Origin: Bacteroidales bacterium
Lineage (GTDB): Bacteria > Bacteroidota > Bacteroidia > Bacteroidales > F082
Assembly: GCA_017561025.1 (NCBI GenBank)
Contig: JAFZDU010000124.1
Span: 17,202-81,201 of the forward strand
Direction: 5' to 3'
Length of the DNA stretch: 64,000 bases
In this document: piece after piece, positions 54,553 to 63,844 of the stretch
How the letters are laid out: every line of letters starts with the position of its first letter
Numbering within the stretch: the first letter of the stretch is position 1
Notes under the pieces: model-generated
What the model was told of the DNA's origin: nothing
Databases searched by the model: none
What the model saw: only the letters and a program-made list of their open reading frames with translations
Position numbers and translations under genes: made by a program

Positions 54553-55224
54553 TTACATGCTTATTGGGAAGAAAACCACTCTGATAATAATAACCAAAGC
54601 GAAAAGTATAAGCGCAATTCCAGTCAGCTGATTCAGTCTTTTTAACATCTTTTCGGTAAAGAATCTTTGAAGTGAAGATGCAGCGGCAGTTTTTATTATG
54701 TCAAACACCATCACTGTTGTGAATATTCCTGTGAAGAATATCGTCATTGAATACTTGTCTCCGCTGAAATTGCTGGATGCTGTGGCAACGCAGGTAATCC
54801 AGAATATCCATACAAAAGGATTGAAAATATTAATGAGGAAACCTTTGCTGATATAAATGTACCATGATGGCTCGTCGTCGAATTTCTCATTCATCTTCTG
54901 TATGCTGAGGTTGGTGTTCTCGCTTTTGTTGATAATCTTGCTTGGTGACAGATTAAATGTGTATATGCCGAATATTATCAATATTATTCCAGCACTTATT
55001 CCAGCATAAATGAGGTTTTTTTCATCGGTGATGTTGAATTGTAGATTTGTCATAATCATCAGACAAACAACCATAATGTCATTTAGCAGGATACCAATGT
55101 CGAGAAGCATTGCTGATTTGAAGCCTCTGCTGATGCTTGTCTGCATCAATGTGAAAAATGAAGGACCGAAGCCCATTACAAGAGCAAGTGATAGCCCTAT
55201 TACTACGCCTTCCCAAAAAATCAT
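54553..55224 (-). CDS. LysE-family transporter
   Basis: A 223-residue inner-membrane protein with about 6 spans. The N-terminal GVVIGLSLALVMGFGPSFFTLMQTSISRGFKSAMLLDIGILLNDIMVV matches the GPxxxxV... pattern of LysE/RhtB exporters, which usually export amino acids. The C-terminal part contains a long loop (about 95-125) before FLINIFNPFVWIFW. It overlaps the GH3 gene by 4 bp, so the two are co-translated. This may link a GH3 amide-forming enzyme with product export (inference). Confidence 0.9.
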   Translation of the reverse strand: MIFWEGVVIGLSLALVMGFGPSFFTLMQTSISRGFKSAMLLDIGILLNDIMVVCLMIMTNLQFNITDEKNLIYAGISAGIILIIFGIYTFNLSPSKIINKSENTNLSIQKMNEKFDDEPSWYIYISKGFLINIFNPFVWIFWITCVATASSNFSGDKYSMTIFFTGIFTTVMVFDIIKTAAASSLQRFFTEKMLKRLNQLTGIALILFALVIIIRVVFFPISM

Positions 55225-56768
55225 CTCTTATTGTTTAATGATGAAACAAAATCTTTCCAATCTTCGTATCTCTTGCCTTTCAAGACTCTAGGGAATTTTG
55301 TAGCTCCTCCAATCTTGGCTGTGTTTTCCATAAAGTCGTAGAATGCCTGTGTAGGCAGGATGTCTATATATAAGTCTCTTAAAGCTTCATCTCTTTCAAC
55401 GCGATAGTCATCGTTTAAAACCTTAAGATGTTCGTCAATTCTTTTTATTGCAGCATCCTTGTCGAGAGCTTCGTCGCAGCCGAGATACCAATGATGGGCA
55501 AATGAGTTTTCATTGCGGAAACCTGCTACTGTGAATTCGTTTATTTCGACATGGAATTCATTCGAGATGTTTTCAATGGCCTGGTTCATATTGTCTTGCG
55601 ACAGATGTTCGCCGACGAGGCTGAGGAATTGTTTCGTTCTGCCTGTTATGGTTATTTCGCATTTTTCTTTGTTGACGAATTTTATGACATCACCTATGAG
55701 ATAGCGCCATGTTCCTGCATTCGTTGAAAGAAGTATTGCATAATCTACATTTTCTTCAATTTCACTTATTGTAAGTGATAGACAGTCTTGTTTTATATTA
55801 CCGTCTTCGTCGAAGTTGTCTTCATTGAAAGGAACGAATTCATAATAGATTCCATTGTCGACGATGAGCTGCATTATGCGCTTGTTAAGGTTAACTTGAT
55901 AGGCGATGTAACCTTCCGATGCCAAATAACTTTCGCTGTAAACTACTGGTTTTCCGAATAGTTTCTCGAAACTTTTTTCGTAAGGTGCGAAAGCAACTCC
56001 GCTGTGTACGTATGCCGATAAAGAAGGCCAAAGGTCGTGTATTGTGTTTAAGTTATATTCCTTGATGATACGTTCCAGAAGTATCTGTACCCAGGAAGGT
56101 ACTCCAACAAGAACTCCGATATCCCATGATGGAGCTTTTTTTACCATCTCGTCTAGTTTGGTGTTCCAGTCTGTTGTCTTGGAAATTTTTCTTCCTGGCT
56201 TATAGAAATACTCGAACCAGAAAGGCAGTTTGGCAGCAGAAATCCCGGACAAGTCGCCAGAATAATATGTTCCATTATATTGAAGATGGGTGCTGCCGCC
56301 AATCATCAGGAATCCTTTGTTGTAGAAATCCAAAGTAAAGTCGTATTTTGTTGCTGCCAGTATTTGTCTAAGGCTCGCTTTCTTGATGGATGCCAACATA
56401 TTGTTGGTAATTGGTATGAACTTGCTCGACGCCTCCGATGTTCCTGAACTTAATGCGAAATATTTAACTTTTCCAGGCCAGGTGACAAATGTCTCGCCGT
56501 TCAATGCACGGAACCACCAATTCTTGTACATTGTGTTGTAGTCGAAGATTGGTACATTTTTTCTGTATGTATCAAGAACATTGTCAGATTCGAGAATTTC
56601 TTCAAAATTATAATGCTCTCCAAAAGATGTGTTAGATGCTCTCCTTAGCAGTTTCTTCAATTCTTTAGTCTGTGCCTTTATAGGATCTAATCTTTTCTGT
56701 TTCATATCTATAGGGATATTTCCAACAGAATAGACAGTCTTCATTAATGAGCCAATAATCTTCGACAT
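55221..56768 (-). CDS. GH3-family acyl-amide synthetase-like protein
   Basis: A 515-residue protein of the GH3 family, an adenylate-forming fold best known from plants, where it joins amino acids to acidic hormones. Motifs: KYFALSSGTSEASSKFIPIT (ATP-binding loop), YSESYLASEG (about 278-287), LLSTNAGTWRYLIGDVIKF and ITGRTKQFLSLVGEHLS (hinge). The bacterial substrates are unknown. The -7 box is the complement of CAAAGATA at 56791-56798. The downstream overlapping LysE-type exporter makes a biosynthesis-plus-export pair plausible. Confidence 0.9.
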   Translation of the reverse strand: MSKIIGSLMKTVYSVGNIPIDMKQKRLDPIKAQTKELKKLLRRASNTSFGEHYNFEEILESDNVLDTYRKNVPIFDYNTMYKNWWFRALNGETFVTWPGKVKYFALSSGTSEASSKFIPITNNMLASIKKASLRQILAATKYDFTLDFYNKGFLMIGGSTHLQYNGTYYSGDLSGISAAKLPFWFEYFYKPGRKISKTTDWNTKLDEMVKKAPSWDIGVLVGVPSWVQILLERIIKEYNLNTIHDLWPSLSAYVHSGVAFAPYEKSFEKLFGKPVVYSESYLASEGYIAYQVNLNKRIMQLIVDNGIYYEFVPFNEDNFDEDGNIKQDCLSLTISEIEENVDYAILLSTNAGTWRYLIGDVIKFVNKEKCEITITGRTKQFLSLVGEHLSQDNMNQAIENISNEFHVEINEFTVAGFRNENSFAHHWYLGCDEALDKDAAIKRIDEHLKVLNDDYRVERDEALRDLYIDILPTQAFYDFMENTAKIGGATKFPRVLKGKRYEDWKDFVSSLNNKR

Positions 56769-56790
56769 TTTTAGTAATTTTTATTTTATA

Positions 56791-56798
56791 CAAAGATA
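56791..56798 (-). promoter_or_regulatory. -7 promoter box for the GH3-LysE operon
   Basis: Reads TATCTTTG on the minus strand, 23 bp before the GH3 gene start. Confidence 0.6.
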
Positions 56799-56828
56799 GA
56801 AAAAAACTTTTGTTTTAAAAAAAAATGT

Positions 56829-56836
56829 TATTTTTG
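56829..56836 (+). promoter_or_regulatory. -7 promoter box for the small outer-membrane protein gene
   Basis: TATTTTTG, 35 bp before the ATG at 56872, with TTTG at 56809-56812 as a possible but close -33 element. Confidence 0.5.
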
Positions 56837-56871
56837 TAGTCAAAATATTAACAACTTAAAATTTTAAAATC

Positions 56872-57321
56872 ATGAAAAAATTTTTACTTTTAGTAGTAGC
56901 ATTCTTATTCTTAGGAATTGGTGCTCAAGCTCAATCAACAATGAGCAAAGGTCAATTGGTTGGTAGTGCAAGATTAGGTTTTGGCGGTGGTGGTATTCCT
57001 ATCGCTGTTGCTGCTGACTACGGTATCGTAGATGATCTTATTAATGGCGAAGACGCTATTTCTGTTGGTGGTCAAGTTGGTATTTTTATGTACGATAGCA
57101 ATATCTCTTTCACATTAGCAGCAAGAGGTAATTTCCATTATCAATTTATTGACAATTTAGACACATACGCTGGTCTCCAAATTGGTCTCCACACTAGCGG
57201 TCTCAGCTTCGGCTTCGATTTAGGTACTCGTTACTATTTTAACGACAAATTCGCTGTTGGCATCGAATTCGGCGGCTGTGGTTTCACAGGTACTTCAATC
57301 GGTGTTTCAATGAAACTTTAA
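56872..57321 (+). CDS. Small outer-membrane beta-barrel protein
   Basis: A 149-residue exported protein: signal peptide about 1-20 (ends GAQA, mature Gln21), then alternating hydrophobic/polar strands rich in Gly and aromatic residues (GSARLGFGGGGIPIAVAADYG, ISVGGQVGIFMY, FTLAARGNFHYQF, GFDLGTRYYFNDKFAVGIEFGG). The C-terminal strand ends in hydrophobic residues, GVSMKL. An 8-strand barrel is likely. It has its own promoter and a terminator directly after the stop, so it is monocistronic and perhaps highly expressed. Function unknown. Confidence 0.83.
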   Translation: MKKFLLLVVAFLFLGIGAQAQSTMSKGQLVGSARLGFGGGGIPIAVAADYGIVDDLINGEDAISVGGQVGIFMYDSNISFTLAARGNFHYQFIDNLDTYAGLQIGLHTSGLSFGFDLGTRYYFNDKFAVGIEFGGCGFTGTSIGVSMKL

Positions 57322-57340
57322 GAAAAATAATAGATAAAAG

Positions 57341-57373
57341 AAAGTCTGTAAGTTCGCTTACGGACTTTTTTTT
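57341..57373. terminator. Terminator with UUCG tetraloop after the small outer-membrane protein gene
   Basis: The stem AAAGTCTGTAAG (57341-57352) and CTTACGGACTTT (57357-57368), with one G-T pair, is closed by a TTCG loop and followed by five further T. Its right arm covers the stop codon (57358-57360) of the convergent minus-strand gene, so it may terminate only the plus transcript well. Confidence 0.85.
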
Positions 57374-59967
57374 ATTGCTAAAACTGTAACTTTTCTAATT
57401 CTTTTTACAAATCCTTTCAAGTCGAATATCTCCGCTTGAACAACATAAATTCCTGGATCAAGAAGATGGTTGTTGTCGTCACATCCGTTCCAAGAGATAA
57501 ATCCTTTATTATTTATAAGACTGTTATTCAATAGATTCCTTACTAATATCCCTTTTGAATTGAAAATTTTGATGTTTAAAGTGTAAGCATTTTCATCGAA
57601 ATCATAATAGATATTGCAGATGTCGTCAAAGCCATCGTTATCTGGTGAGAAAACTTCCGGAACAATATTTACCTCATTATCATTATTTACTTCTATCATG
57701 TCGTCCGACATTGAATTTATATATCCTGGTGTTCCGTAATTTACATTATAAGCTGCAGAATGCCAGTTGTTTTTATCGTATGATGGATTCTCTGATGAAA
57801 TTCTTTCAAGTGAAACTCCTTGTGTCTCAATAAGCAAATCGTAATGCATCTTTTCTGAATAGAAAACTTCGTCGATAATATTTCTGCTTTTGTCACATAT
57901 TACAACATGTCCTTCATCATTAGGTAAAGAAGGAAGTGATTCTATGTCCAAGAAGTCGTCGGAATCGCTATAGTATTGATATTTGACAATTTCACCGTCA
58001 GTAGATAGTAAAATATATGATTTTGGAAGTATGATCTTTCCCGTTTTGCTTATTTCCTTGACAACGGTATCAGCTGGATTTGGGAAACTCTTTTTTATAG
58101 TGCCTATCATAATTTTGCTCAAGTCGACGACTTTGTCGGAACGATTGTAAAGCTCGACATATTCAACTCCAGGAGAGATAGGATGGAACAGGATTTCATT
58201 GATGATTATATCATTATTATTAAATTTTGATGGAATTCCGAAGACGGCGTCGATTTCTTTCTCGAGAACGATGTCTTTGCAGTTTCTTACATTATTAATA
58301 TTAAGAGTATATAATCTTTCTTCTTCAAACTCACGATCGAAAATAAGTTCGACGTGAGTTTTCTCATTTGCAGGAATATAAATTTCGTCAGGATGAATCT
58401 GCATTTCTTTAATGAAATAATTTTCAACATTTTGTAATGTTTCAACATTCATGTTCTGATTGAAATAGAGTTCGATGATATTGTTTGAAATAGGATTTAC
58501 ATAATCGAGTTTGGGAATTATAATATTCTCTTTTTTAATGGAATTGCTTTTTCCTGGAGTTCCTCCTTCATTGCAAATGGAGCTTCCCCAGTTAGCTTCG
58601 CCTGCACATGGATTTTGAGCGTCAATCTGTTCCAACGACCAACCCCCGTCTTTTTTGTAATTAGTATCATGCCATGATATGTTGAAGTCTATATGAGAAA
58701 TGTGGTTGTCATCTTTATCAACCAGTGTCAGATTTGTTCCGGTATTGCTTATTTGAAAAGAATTAAATCCCAAGCATTTTCCATAGTTCGACAATTTATC
58801 CACAGCGGAATCATGACATAAAATCAGATAATCATCAGTTTGTATTTCAATGCTTTCGCATATTAGATGTTCTGTATTTCCAATGATGAATTTCCAGTCT
58901 TTTATATTGATAGGGAAGTCTGTAGTGTTGTATAATTCTATATATTCCCAATCGGGCAGATTAATCTTAGGCGATGGATCGGCCATTATTTCGTTAATGA
59001 CAATATCATACTCTTTTGCATTGTAATATAAAAACTTATGTATTATTTCTTCAGATATATTTCCTTCCAGGTCATCGATATTCTTTATTCTTATAGTATG
59101 ATAAATTCCTTCTTCTATTTCATTTTCGAATTCTAAAATCAAAGTAGAAATGTTATTTCCATAACTTACTTTTTTAGGGTTAACATTCTTATTTTCAAGG
59201 ATGAAGTTTTCTTTCGTCAAAGAGTTTTCGCTTATTGCCTCATTGAAATTCAGCAGTAAATTAAAATCATCGATTATTTCGCAATTCACTAATTCTGGTG
59301 CTATGCTGTCGATTATCTTTACACCTATATATATATTGTCGAAATAGAATTGTTTTATGTTGCTGTTGGTGAATGTGCAGCTGAAACCAAAATGAGAATT
59401 CTGGTTCAAGGATTCGAATGTGTTGTCGAAGGCTGATGTTTCCAATTTATAGATATTGTTGCTTTCTTTGTCGATGAATATGTTCCATGTATTTGATTCG
59501 TCGTAAGTTACCTTTATAAATGTAGAGAAAGAGGAAGCTATGAATGTGTCGCTGCCACGGCATAATGTAGTCTGTGTTCCGTTTTCTAGTTTTAGTAATT
59601 CTACAACGTCTTCGCTGCCAGATTCCCCGAAACGTAAGACATATGCAATATTGCTTTTTTTAAGATTCATATTGTCGGAATATAGATATACGTCGCAGAA
59701 GTTTTTTGAAGATGGAGAGAATTTCTCTTTAATCCAAAAGCGCCATTCTGTTTCTTTGTATTTTTCATAATTGACAGATAACCATGCGTTGCCTGCTGTT
59801 TCTGCATTCAGTTGCAATTGCTTTTCATCATTGATAATAAAGAGACTGTCGCAGCCTGACCAGCTTGGGTTCTCATTGAAGTTGCCGTCAGAGAAATCGT
59901 CATGTATCTGTGCGGGGCATGATCCGCAAACGGATAATAATAATGCCAATAATAAAATAGGTCTCAT
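57358..59967 (-). CDS. Lamin-tail-domain surface protein with type B T9SS (gliding-type) C-terminus
   Basis: An 869-residue exported protein. The signal peptide ends CPAQ (mature Gln20). A lectin-like beta-sandwich (about 22-215: FSDGNFNENPSWSG... FYFDNIYIG) is followed by an Ig-like segment (about 220-315), a first lamin-tail domain starting DIVINEIMADPSP (about 321), another Ig-like segment, a second lamin-tail domain starting DIIINEILFHP (about 600), and a C-terminal gliding-motility-type sorting domain (FSPDNDGFDD, then IFNSKGILVRNL, WNGCDD, GIYVVQAEIFD). This is the second kind of T9SS signal, different from the type A domains of the other cargo here. Its role may be adhesion or nuclease/phosphatase scaffolding; no catalytic domain is seen. 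Confidence 0.88.
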   Translation of the reverse strand: MRPILLLALLLSVCGSCPAQIHDDFSDGNFNENPSWSGCDSLFIINDEKQLQLNAETAGNAWLSVNYEKYKETEWRFWIKEKFSPSSKNFCDVYLYSDNMNLKKSNIAYVLRFGESGSEDVVELLKLENGTQTTLCRGSDTFIASSFSTFIKVTYDESNTWNIFIDKESNNIYKLETSAFDNTFESLNQNSHFGFSCTFTNSNIKQFYFDNIYIGVKIIDSIAPELVNCEIIDDFNLLLNFNEAISENSLTKENFILENKNVNPKKVSYGNNISTLILEFENEIEEGIYHTIRIKNIDDLEGNISEEIIHKFLYYNAKEYDIVINEIMADPSPKINLPDWEYIELYNTTDFPINIKDWKFIIGNTEHLICESIEIQTDDYLILCHDSAVDKLSNYGKCLGFNSFQISNTGTNLTLVDKDDNHISHIDFNISWHDTNYKKDGGWSLEQIDAQNPCAGEANWGSSICNEGGTPGKSNSIKKENIIIPKLDYVNPISNNIIELYFNQNMNVETLQNVENYFIKEMQIHPDEIYIPANEKTHVELIFDREFEEERLYTLNINNVRNCKDIVLEKEIDAVFGIPSKFNNNDIIINEILFHPISPGVEYVELYNRSDKVVDLSKIMIGTIKKSFPNPADTVVKEISKTGKIILPKSYILLSTDGEIVKYQYYSDSDDFLDIESLPSLPNDEGHVVICDKSRNIIDEVFYSEKMHYDLLIETQGVSLERISSENPSYDKNNWHSAAYNVNYGTPGYINSMSDDMIEVNNDNEVNIVPEVFSPDNDGFDDICNIYYDFDENAYTLNIKIFNSKGILVRNLLNNSLINNKGFISWNGCDDNNHLLDPGIYVVQAEIFDLKGFVKRIRKVTVLAIKKSP

Positions 59968-60016
59968 AGTTTTTAGCTTTTTACATTTTACGTTTTAAAG
60001 ATTAGCAATAAATTCG

Positions 60017-60024
60017 TATTTTTG
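60017..60024 (+). promoter_or_regulatory. -7 promoter box for the asd-ribF operon
   Basis: TATTTTTG matches TAnnTTTG and gives a leader of about 120 bases before asd. The leader has a 7-base inverted repeat (AACATTT and AAATGTT, 60078-60099 area) and no recognisable riboswitch. Confidence 0.45.
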
Positions 60025-60154
60025 CAGGTAAAAGTACAGCTTTTTTCTTTAAGTTCTTGATTTTTAACTATTTTTAACATTTGTGTTAATAAATGTTAAA
60101 AACGGACTTCAGAGATGATGAAAAAGCTGGTTTTAACTAAAAATGTTTAAACGA

Positions 60155-61144
60155 ATGAAAATAGCTGTTATAGGTGCAACAGGTTTGGTGGGGCAAAAGA
60201 TGTTACAGGTTTTGGCTGAGCAGAATCTGCCTTTTGACGAATTGATTGTAGCAGCATCAGAGAAATCTGTTGGCAAGAAGATTTTATATAAAGACAATGA
60301 ATATACCTTGATATCTGTAGATCAAGCTGTTGAGGAAAAACCAAATATCGCTATATTCTCAGCTGGCGCTGAAGTCTCGCTTCAATATGCCAAGAAATTT
60401 GCAGCTAATGGGGCTTATGTTATCGACAATAGTTCTGCATGGCGTAAGGATATAGACATTCCTTTGGTGGTTCCCGAGATAAATGCTTCTGACATCACAA
60501 TTGATAATCACATTATTGCAAATCCTAATTGTACTACAATATGTATGCTGATGGCTTTAGCTCCATTGCATAGAAGATATAATGCAAAGCGTCTTGTCAT
60601 CTCAACATATCAGTCGGTTAGTGGCAGCGGTCATAAAGGTCTTAATCAGTTAGCTGCTGAACAAAGAGGTGAAGTGTCTGACAATCCAGCATATCCACAC
60701 CAGATTCATGAGAACGTGATTCCTCATGGCGGTTCTTTCTCCGATACGGGTTACACTGCAGAGGAAGAGAAACTCGTTTTTGAAACCAACAAAATCTTAC
60801 ATTCAGATATAGCTGTCACTGCTACAGTGGTTCGTGTTCCCGTTTATGGCGGACACTCTGAGAGCATCAATGTTGAATTCGAACAGCAATTTGACATAGA
60901 TGAAGTTAGGGACATATTGTCTAAAGCTTCCGGTGTCGTTCTTTACGACAATCCAAGTGAAAATATATATCCTACACCAGTTAAGGCTTTCGACAAGGAT
61001 GAGGTGTTCGTCGGTCGTATACGTCGTGACTTCAGCATAGAAAAAGGCTTGAATATGTGGGTGGTTTCGGACAACATCAGAAAAGGCGCTGCCACCAATG
61101 CGGTGCAGATTGCCAAATATATAATCGAGAATTTTGCGATATGA
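60155..61144 (+). CDS. asd: Aspartate-semialdehyde dehydrogenase
   Basis: Reduces aspartyl phosphate to aspartate semialdehyde in the Lys/Thr/Met/diaminopimelate pathway. About 329 residues from ATG 60155 (ATG 60143 is four codons longer). NADP-binding GATGLVGQKML at the N-terminus, the catalytic Cys in ANPNCTTICMLMAL (about 128), SGSGHKGLNQL, and the substrate-binding His in PVYGGHSESIN. The stop overlaps the ribF ATG (ATGA at 61141-61144), so the two are translationally coupled. Confidence 0.97.
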   Translation: MKIAVIGATGLVGQKMLQVLAEQNLPFDELIVAASEKSVGKKILYKDNEYTLISVDQAVEEKPNIAIFSAGAEVSLQYAKKFAANGAYVIDNSSAWRKDIDIPLVVPEINASDITIDNHIIANPNCTTICMLMALAPLHRRYNAKRLVISTYQSVSGSGHKGLNQLAAEQRGEVSDNPAYPHQIHENVIPHGGSFSDTGYTAEEEKLVFETNKILHSDIAVTATVVRVPVYGGHSESINVEFEQQFDIDEVRDILSKASGVVLYDNPSENIYPTPVKAFDKDEVFVGRIRRDFSIEKGLNMWVVSDNIRKGAATNAVQIAKYIIENFAI

Positions 61145-62067
61145 AAATCTACAATAACTTTTCAGATTTTGTAAAAGTACCTAACGCAATAGTCACTATC
61201 GGCACTTTCGACGGCGTTCATCTAGGTCATCAGGCTATTCTGAAAGATATGGTGAAGACAGCGAAAGAGATTGGTGGTGAGACAGTTGTGATTACATTCT
61301 ATCCGCATCCTCGACAAGTCCTTAATATCAATGCGGCAAACCTTCGTTTCATAACAACGCAGGAAGAAAAACTTCAGCTTCTAGAGAAATCAGGTATCGA
61401 CAATGTTGTTGTTGTGAATTTCACAAAAGAATTCTCACGTGTTTCATCAGAAGATTTCATTCGCGATTATATCTTGAAATATATAAATCCAGTGAAACTC
61501 GTAATAGGTTATGACCATCATTTCGGCAATAACAGAATGGGTGACTTCAACCTACTCAATGAGATGCAAGAGAAATATAACTTTAAGGTACAACGTATTG
61601 AAGCACACGATGTTGAAAATATAGCAGTCAGCTCTACTAAGATACGTCTGTCATTGAAGCAAGGCGATGTCTTGCGTGCTAACGCCCTTCTCGGATATCA
61701 TTTTTCATATATTGGAAAAGTCATCTCTGGAAATAAGATAGGCAGACAAATAGGCTATAGAACTGCAAATATCGAAGTGGAAAGAGAGTTTCGTCTCATT
61801 GAAACTCCAGGTGTTTATGCAACATACGTTGATTATGAAGGAAAAGAATATAAATCAATGACATATATCGGAAAGAAACCGACAATCAATGATGATGAAA
61901 TAGAAAATATTGAGGTTCATATCTTTGATTTTGATGGTGACTTATACGATAAAGAGATAAAAGTTCGTTTTGTTAAAAGAGTTAGAGGCGAACAGAAATT
62001 CGAGAGTCTCGATGCCTTGAAAAAACAAATTCAGATTGACGAGAAAAATATTAGAGAGATATTATAA
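61141..62067 (+). CDS. ribF: Bifunctional riboflavin kinase / FMN adenylyltransferase
   Basis: Makes FMN and FAD from riboflavin. The 308 residues comprise an N-terminal nucleotidyltransferase domain with IGTFDGVHLGHQAIL (HxGH-type motif) and VIGYDHHFGNNRMG, and SSTKIR; and a C-terminal kinase domain with GKVISGNKIGRQIGYRTANIE and PGVYATYV. An upstream in-frame start inside asd (61057) would give a non-homologous N-terminus and is rejected. Confidence 0.97.
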   Translation: MKIYNNFSDFVKVPNAIVTIGTFDGVHLGHQAILKDMVKTAKEIGGETVVITFYPHPRQVLNINAANLRFITTQEEKLQLLEKSGIDNVVVVNFTKEFSRVSSEDFIRDYILKYINPVKLVIGYDHHFGNNRMGDFNLLNEMQEKYNFKVQRIEAHDVENIAVSSTKIRLSLKQGDVLRANALLGYHFSYIGKVISGNKIGRQIGYRTANIEVEREFRLIETPGVYATYVDYEGKEYKSMTYIGKKPTINDDEIENIEVHIFDFDGDLYDKEIKVRFVKRVRGEQKFESLDALKKQIQIDEKNIREIL

Positions 62068-62100
62068 ATTATTGATTAACAACATTAAAATTTATTTGAT

Positions 62101-63843
62101 ATGAAAAAACTATTAACACTTTTAGTTATGATGTGCGTAGTTTCTTTTATGAAACCTGCACAGGCATGTACAAACTTCTTAATCACCCCAGGTGCTTCTG
62201 CTGACGGTTCTTCTATCGTTTCATACGCAGCAGACTCACACGTACTTTATGGTGAATTGTATCACTATCCAGCTGCCGACTATCCAGAAGGAGCTATGAG
62301 AGAAATCGTTGATTGGGACTCAGGAAGATACGTAGGCAGAATCCCAGAAGTTGCTCATACTTACAACGTTGTTGGTAACATGAACGAATGGCAGCTCGTT
62401 ATCGCTGAGACAACATATGGCGGTCTTCCAAACTTAGGTAATCCAGAAGGTCTTATCGACTACGGCAGCTTGATTTACATCACATTACAACGTGCTAAGA
62501 CAGCTCGTGAAGCTATCAAGACAATGGCTGAATTGGTTGCTAACTACGGTTATATGAGTGATGGCGAATCATTCTCAATCGCCGACCCTAACGAAGTCTG
62601 GATCATGGAACTCATCGGTAAAGGTCAAGAAAAAGGCGCTGTTTGGGTAGCTCGCCGCGTGCCAGACGGTTATGTTTCAGCTCACGCTAACCAAGCTCGT
62701 ATCACAACTTTCCCATTGGCTAACAAGCAAAACAAAAACAGTATCACTTCAAAAAATATCGACAAACTTTTGAAGAATGCTAACATCGACTGTGTTTATG
62801 CAGAAGACGTTATCTCATTTGCAAAGAAAAACAATTTATATGCTGGTCCTGACGGACAATTCTCATTCTCTGACGTCTATGCTCCAGTAGACTTCAGCGG
62901 TGCAAGAGCATGTGATATGCGTGTTTGGGCTATGTTCAACCAAGTCGTTGACGGCATGGATCAATATTGGGATTATGCAACAGGCAGAAACATCATGCGC
63001 GCTAAACCTTACGTAAGCGGTGAATGCCAAACTCCTGAAAATTTCCCAACAAACAGAATGCCTCTCTGGGTTAAGCCAAATGAAAAAGTTAGCGTTTTAG
63101 ACGTTATGGCATTCATGCGTGATCACCTCGAAGGTACAGAACTCGATATGTCACAAGACGTTGGCGCTGGTCCATTCCACTGTCCATACAGATCACGTCC
63201 AATGGGATGGGAAGTTGATGGCGTTTCATACGTTCACGAACGCGCTACAGCAACACAGCAAACAGGATTCTCATTCGTAGCACAATGCCGTCCTAACACA
63301 ATCAGAGAAATCGGCGGTATCATCTGGTTCGGCGTCGACGATGCAGCAAGCACAGTATATTGCCCAATGTACACATGTATGACAGAAATTCCTCTTTGCT
63401 ATCGCGAAGGCAATGGCGGTATCATGGAATTTTCAGAGACAGCAGCATTCTGGATCTTCAACCAAGTAACAAACTGGGCTTACACAAAATATGAATATAT
63501 CCACCCAGAAATAGCAGAAAAACAAGCTAACTACGAAAGAGGTTGGGTTGAAGCTGTCGCTCATACAGATGCTCGTGCAGCAAAACTTTACGAGGCAGAT
63601 CCTGCTAAAGCAGTTGAATTCTTGACATCATTCTCATGTAGAGAAGCTGAAAGATTGACAGCAGACTGGAGAGAATTCTACAAATATTTATTCGTAAAAT
63701 ATATGGACTTCAACATCAAGACAGCTCAGTCAACTCCAAAAAGCCACAAATATATAGCTCCAAAAGTTGAACAACCTAAATATAGCGAAGATTACTACAG
63801 AGCAATCATCGAACAAACAGGCGATAAACTTAAGGCTTATTAA
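62101..63843 (+). CDS. Exported C69-family dipeptidase
   Basis: A 580-residue Ntn-hydrolase peptidase. The signal peptide precedes Cys23 (KPAQACTNF); the exposed Cys would be the N-terminal nucleophile after processing. Motifs of C69/PepD-type dipeptidases: CTNFLITPGASADGSSIVSYAADSH, EWQLVIAETTYGG, SFSIADPNEVWIMELIGKG and ARVPDGYVSAHANQARI-type segments. Members hydrolyse dipeptides, and an exported one fits peptide scavenging together with the M28 and S8 peptidases in this window. A lipoprotein reading of AC is unlikely because no clear lipobox Leu/Ala/Gly pattern precedes the Cys. Confidence 0.93.
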   Translation: MKKLLTLLVMMCVVSFMKPAQACTNFLITPGASADGSSIVSYAADSHVLYGELYHYPAADYPEGAMREIVDWDSGRYVGRIPEVAHTYNVVGNMNEWQLVIAETTYGGLPNLGNPEGLIDYGSLIYITLQRAKTAREAIKTMAELVANYGYMSDGESFSIADPNEVWIMELIGKGQEKGAVWVARRVPDGYVSAHANQARITTFPLANKQNKNSITSKNIDKLLKNANIDCVYAEDVISFAKKNNLYAGPDGQFSFSDVYAPVDFSGARACDMRVWAMFNQVVDGMDQYWDYATGRNIMRAKPYVSGECQTPENFPTNRMPLWVKPNEKVSVLDVMAFMRDHLEGTELDMSQDVGAGPFHCPYRSRPMGWEVDGVSYVHERATATQQTGFSFVAQCRPNTIREIGGIIWFGVDDAASTVYCPMYTCMTEIPLCYREGNGGIMEFSETAAFWIFNQVTNWAYTKYEYIHPEIAEKQANYERGWVEAVAHTDARAAKLYEADPAKAVEFLTSFSCREAERLTADWREFYKYLFVKYMDFNIKTAQSTPKSHKYIAPKVEQPKYSEDYYRAIIEQTGDKLKAY

Positions 63844-63844
63844 G

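Noticed and set aside
60115-60150. Eleven-codon upstream frame before asd as an amino-acid attenuator peptide
   Set aside because: It has only single Thr and a few Lys codons, and no terminator/antiterminator pair could be drawn.
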